Part shown: positions 6,173 to 7,090 of the stretch, in pieces | Numbering within the stretch: the first letter of the stretch is position 1 | Layout: each line of letters opens with the position of its first letter | Origin: Blautia sp. | Lineage (GTDB): Bacteria > Bacillota > Clostridia > Lachnospirales > Lachnospiraceae | Length of the DNA: 7,090 nt | NCBI GenBank assembly: GCA_017515945.1 | Contig: JAFWDX010000206.1 | Location: 1-7,090, forward strand | Reading direction: 5' to 3' | Translations under genes and position numbers: made by a program | The notes under the pieces: model-generated | Databases searched by the model: none | What the model was told of the DNA's origin: nothing | The model's input: the letters and a program-made list of their open reading frames with translations, nothing else

Positions 6173-6215
6173 CTGGCCTCGTAACTGTGAAGGAGTCTGT
6201 GCCTGAACGGGTAAC
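6173..6215 (+). repeat. Dispersed 42-nt repeat, copy 2 (downstream of the sensor gene)
   Basis: This copy begins 10 bases after the sensor gene's stop codon and shares CTGGC, GTAACTG, GAAGGAG, CTGT and CTGAAC blocks with 4284-4325. Its 3' arm is less complementary than in copy 1. An alternative GGAGT/ACTCC pairing (6192-6196 with 6213-6217) is possible. Whether it is a mobile repeat or a structured RNA piece is undecided. Confidence 0.65.
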
Positions 6216-6258
6216 TCCGCGAGTATAGAGAGTACAAACGGTGATAGCGCTCAGGAAT

Positions 6259-6363
6259 ATGGATGGAATATGGCGGAATAACGCGCTTAGAAACGCTCAG
6301 AAATTTCTGTGGATAACCATATACTCCGTCGTATGTATCAGTGTCACGAAGGTGAGCGGCTGA
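6259..6363 (+). CDS. Doubtful 34-aa membrane-type micro-ORF
   Basis: ATG at 6259 opens 34 codons ending in TGA at 6361-6363. The first half is basic and polar (MDGIWRNNALRNAQK); the second half is a hydrophobic run FLWITIYSVVCISV (about residues 16-29) long enough for a short membrane helix, followed by a lysine. An in-frame GTG at 6241 would extend it by six codons. The nearest ribosome-binding-like AGGA (6253-6256) is only two bases before the ATG, and no promoter is visible. The spacer is otherwise empty, so it is recorded as a weak small-protein candidate. Confidence 0.15.
   Translation: MDGIWRNNALRNAQKFLWITIYSVVCISVTKVSG
6298..6309. promoter_or_regulatory. 12-nt perfect palindrome, possible operator
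   Basis: CAGAAATTTCTG is fully self-complementary and lies in the spacer before the secreted-protein gene. A palindrome of this length is expected about once or twice by chance in a window this size, and no regulator can be linked to it. Confidence 0.15.
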
Positions 6364-6435
6364 TGAAGCGGCCGCGCCGGGTGACGATCCAATAAAAATA
6401 AGAAGATCTGATATATATACAGTGGAGGTATAAAA

Positions 6436-7026
6436 ATGAAAAAAGCTGCTCTTGTTATGATGTTGTGCATGTCCATGTCTCTTCCGGTATTCGCTCAGGA
6501 GGCTGCTCCGGAGACGACGACTCAGGAGGCTGTCGCAGCGGCGGAGGATGCCGCTCCGGCCGAGTTTGTCTGGGATGATCTGATGCAGGAATCCTTTGCA
6601 GCAAACGGATACAGTGGGACGTTCTATACGATCGATGCGCTGGGAATGGAAATGCTCGTTCCGGATGGCCTGGAGAAGAGACAGCCTACGGAAGAGGAGA
6701 GCAAGACGGACACCGTCCTTGTTTTCGCGAACGAAGAAGAGAATCAGAAGATCGAGCTGGTGCTGGGGCCGGTTGGAGAATGCCAGACGCTTGAGGATGT
6801 GAAGGAATTTATGGCGGAGACTTATCCGGAGATCAGCGTGAACGAGACGATCATCAATGGTCTGGATACGCTTGTTTTCGGAAGTGAAGCGACGGATTCC
6901 ATGACGGTGCTGATCGGTGCCGGCGAGGCGGGCTTCCTTCGGGTCATCTGCCGTCCGGTGGTGGATCCGGAGATGAATCAGCTGTATTCATATGTCGCCG
7001 CTTCCATTATGCCGATCGAGGAGTAA
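6436..7026 (+). CDS. Small secreted protein of unknown function
   Basis: A 196-aa protein that I do not recognise. It begins MKKAALVMML, a basic start and hydrophobic core typical of a Sec signal peptide, with a probable signal peptidase I site after VFA (residue 20). C11 is not in a lipobox, so a lipoprotein is unlikely. Residues 21-43 are a low-complexity Ala/Glu/Thr/Pro spacer. The rest (44-196) is an acidic globular domain with alternating beta-like stretches, such as TDTVLVFA (91-98), KIELVLG (105-111), DTLVFG (144-149), MTVLIGAG (156-163) and FLRVICRP (167-174), with helices between. It looks like a small alpha/beta domain exported to the envelope or outside. The start is set by GGAGG at 6424-6428. 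It appears to be a single-gene unit ended by the hairpin at 7044-7071. No functional link to the sensor gene upstream is shown. Confidence 0.85.
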   Translation: MKKAALVMMLCMSMSLPVFAQEAAPETTTQEAVAAAEDAAPAEFVWDDLMQESFAANGYSGTFYTIDALGMEMLVPDGLEKRQPTEEESKTDTVLVFANEEENQKIELVLGPVGECQTLEDVKEFMAETYPEISVNETIINGLDTLVFGSEATDSMTVLIGAGEAGFLRVICRPVVDPEMNQLYSYVAASIMPIEE

Positions 7027-7027
7027 A

Positions 7028-7043
7028 TCAAGGGACGGATTGA
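7028..7043. repeat. Probable REP-like remnant, copy D
   Basis: TCAAGGGACGGATTGA lies one base after the secreted-protein stop codon. It matches the minus-strand core of copies A and C (TCAAGGGGACAGG...TTGA) with a few bases missing in the middle, and it keeps the TCAA/TTGA ends. The match is short, so ancestry from the same repeat family is only probable. Confidence 0.35.
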
Positions 7044-7079
7044 GGAGGGCTGGTTACTGAACCAGCCCTCCTGTCTCAT
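7044..7079 (+). terminator. Hairpin terminator after the secreted-protein gene
   Basis: GGAGGGCTGGTT (7044-7055) pairs perfectly with AACCAGCCCTCC (7060-7071) around an ACTG loop, giving a very stable 12-bp stem. The following TGTCTCATT is only moderately T-rich, so termination may be incomplete or Rho-assisted. The hairpin lies 17 bases after the stop codon, the usual place for an intrinsic terminator. Confidence 0.7.
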
Positions 7080-7090
7080 TCAGAAAACCG

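Larger units (their letters stand above)
6163..6435 (+). other. 273-bp spacer with repeats and weak structures, no confident gene
   Basis: This spacer contains the second 42-nt repeat copy (6173-6215), a duplicated GGAATATGG around 6255-6273, and related GCGCTCAG/GCGCTTAG/CGCTCAG words. It also has a perfect 12-nt palindrome CAGAAATTTCTG (6298-6309) and a GC-rich stem-loop (GCGGC 6356-6360 with GCCGC 6371-6375, flanked by GTCAC 6343-6347 and GTGAC 6381-6385). No convincing promoter for the next gene was found: TATACT at 6320-6325 has no -35 partner. No T-tract terminator for the sensor gene is visible. Confidence 0.5.

Noticed and set aside
1..7090. CRISPR array, defence island, prophage or transposon genes
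   Set aside because: No regularly spaced repeats, nuclease, integrase, transposase or phage structural genes are visible; the repeats present are isolated palindromes.

Overview
This window looks like a chromosomal stretch from a GC-rich member of the Clostridia, most likely Lachnospiraceae. That is an inference from the protein families (a methyltransferase/kinase-like/cytidylyltransferase fusion, LicD, GT8, and a hydrogenase-like iron-sulfur protein fused to GGDEF), the strong AGGAGG-type ribosome binding sites and the style of the intergenic repeats. All five complete genes lie on the + strand. No rRNA, tRNA, CRISPR array, transposase or integrase is visible.

Positions 1-4140 hold a surface-glycan modification cassette. 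First comes the end of an unidentified upstream gene. Next is a 685-aa three-domain protein (109-2166) made of a SAM methyltransferase, a kinase-like domain and a CTP:phospho-alcohol cytidylyltransferase. A LicD-family phosphotransferase (2216-3109) follows, and then a GT8 glycosyltransferase (3106-4134) that overlaps LicD by ATGA. A plausible division of labour is that the fusion protein makes a CDP-activated, possibly methylated, phospho-alcohol such as CDP-choline, LicD transfers the phospho-alcohol to a glycan, and GT8 adds a sugar to the same polymer. The substrate cannot be read from sequence.

Positions 4141-6215 hold an apparently monocistronic sensor gene. A good sigma-A promoter (TTGCTC-17-TATAAT) drives a roughly 200-nt structured leader and a 589-aa soluble protein. 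This protein has two ferredoxin clusters, an [FeFe]-hydrogenase-like H-cluster domain, another 4Fe-4S domain and an intact GGDEF diguanylate cyclase domain. It is best read as a redox- or H2-responsive c-di-GMP synthase. A 42-nt sequence in its leader recurs, about 80% identical, just after its stop codon.

Positions 6216-7090 hold a gene-poor spacer with one doubtful 34-codon ORF, a small secreted protein of unknown function (6436-7026) and a hairpin terminator.

The most unusual non-coding signal is a family of palindromic REP-like units with a GGGAC core. They sit at or across stop codons: 8-38, a head-to-head pair at 2141-2200, 4108-4140, and a probable remnant at 7028-7043. Two of them supply the last codons and stop of annotated genes. 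A second surprise is a textbook hairpin plus seven-T tract inside the GT8 coding sequence (3199-3225).
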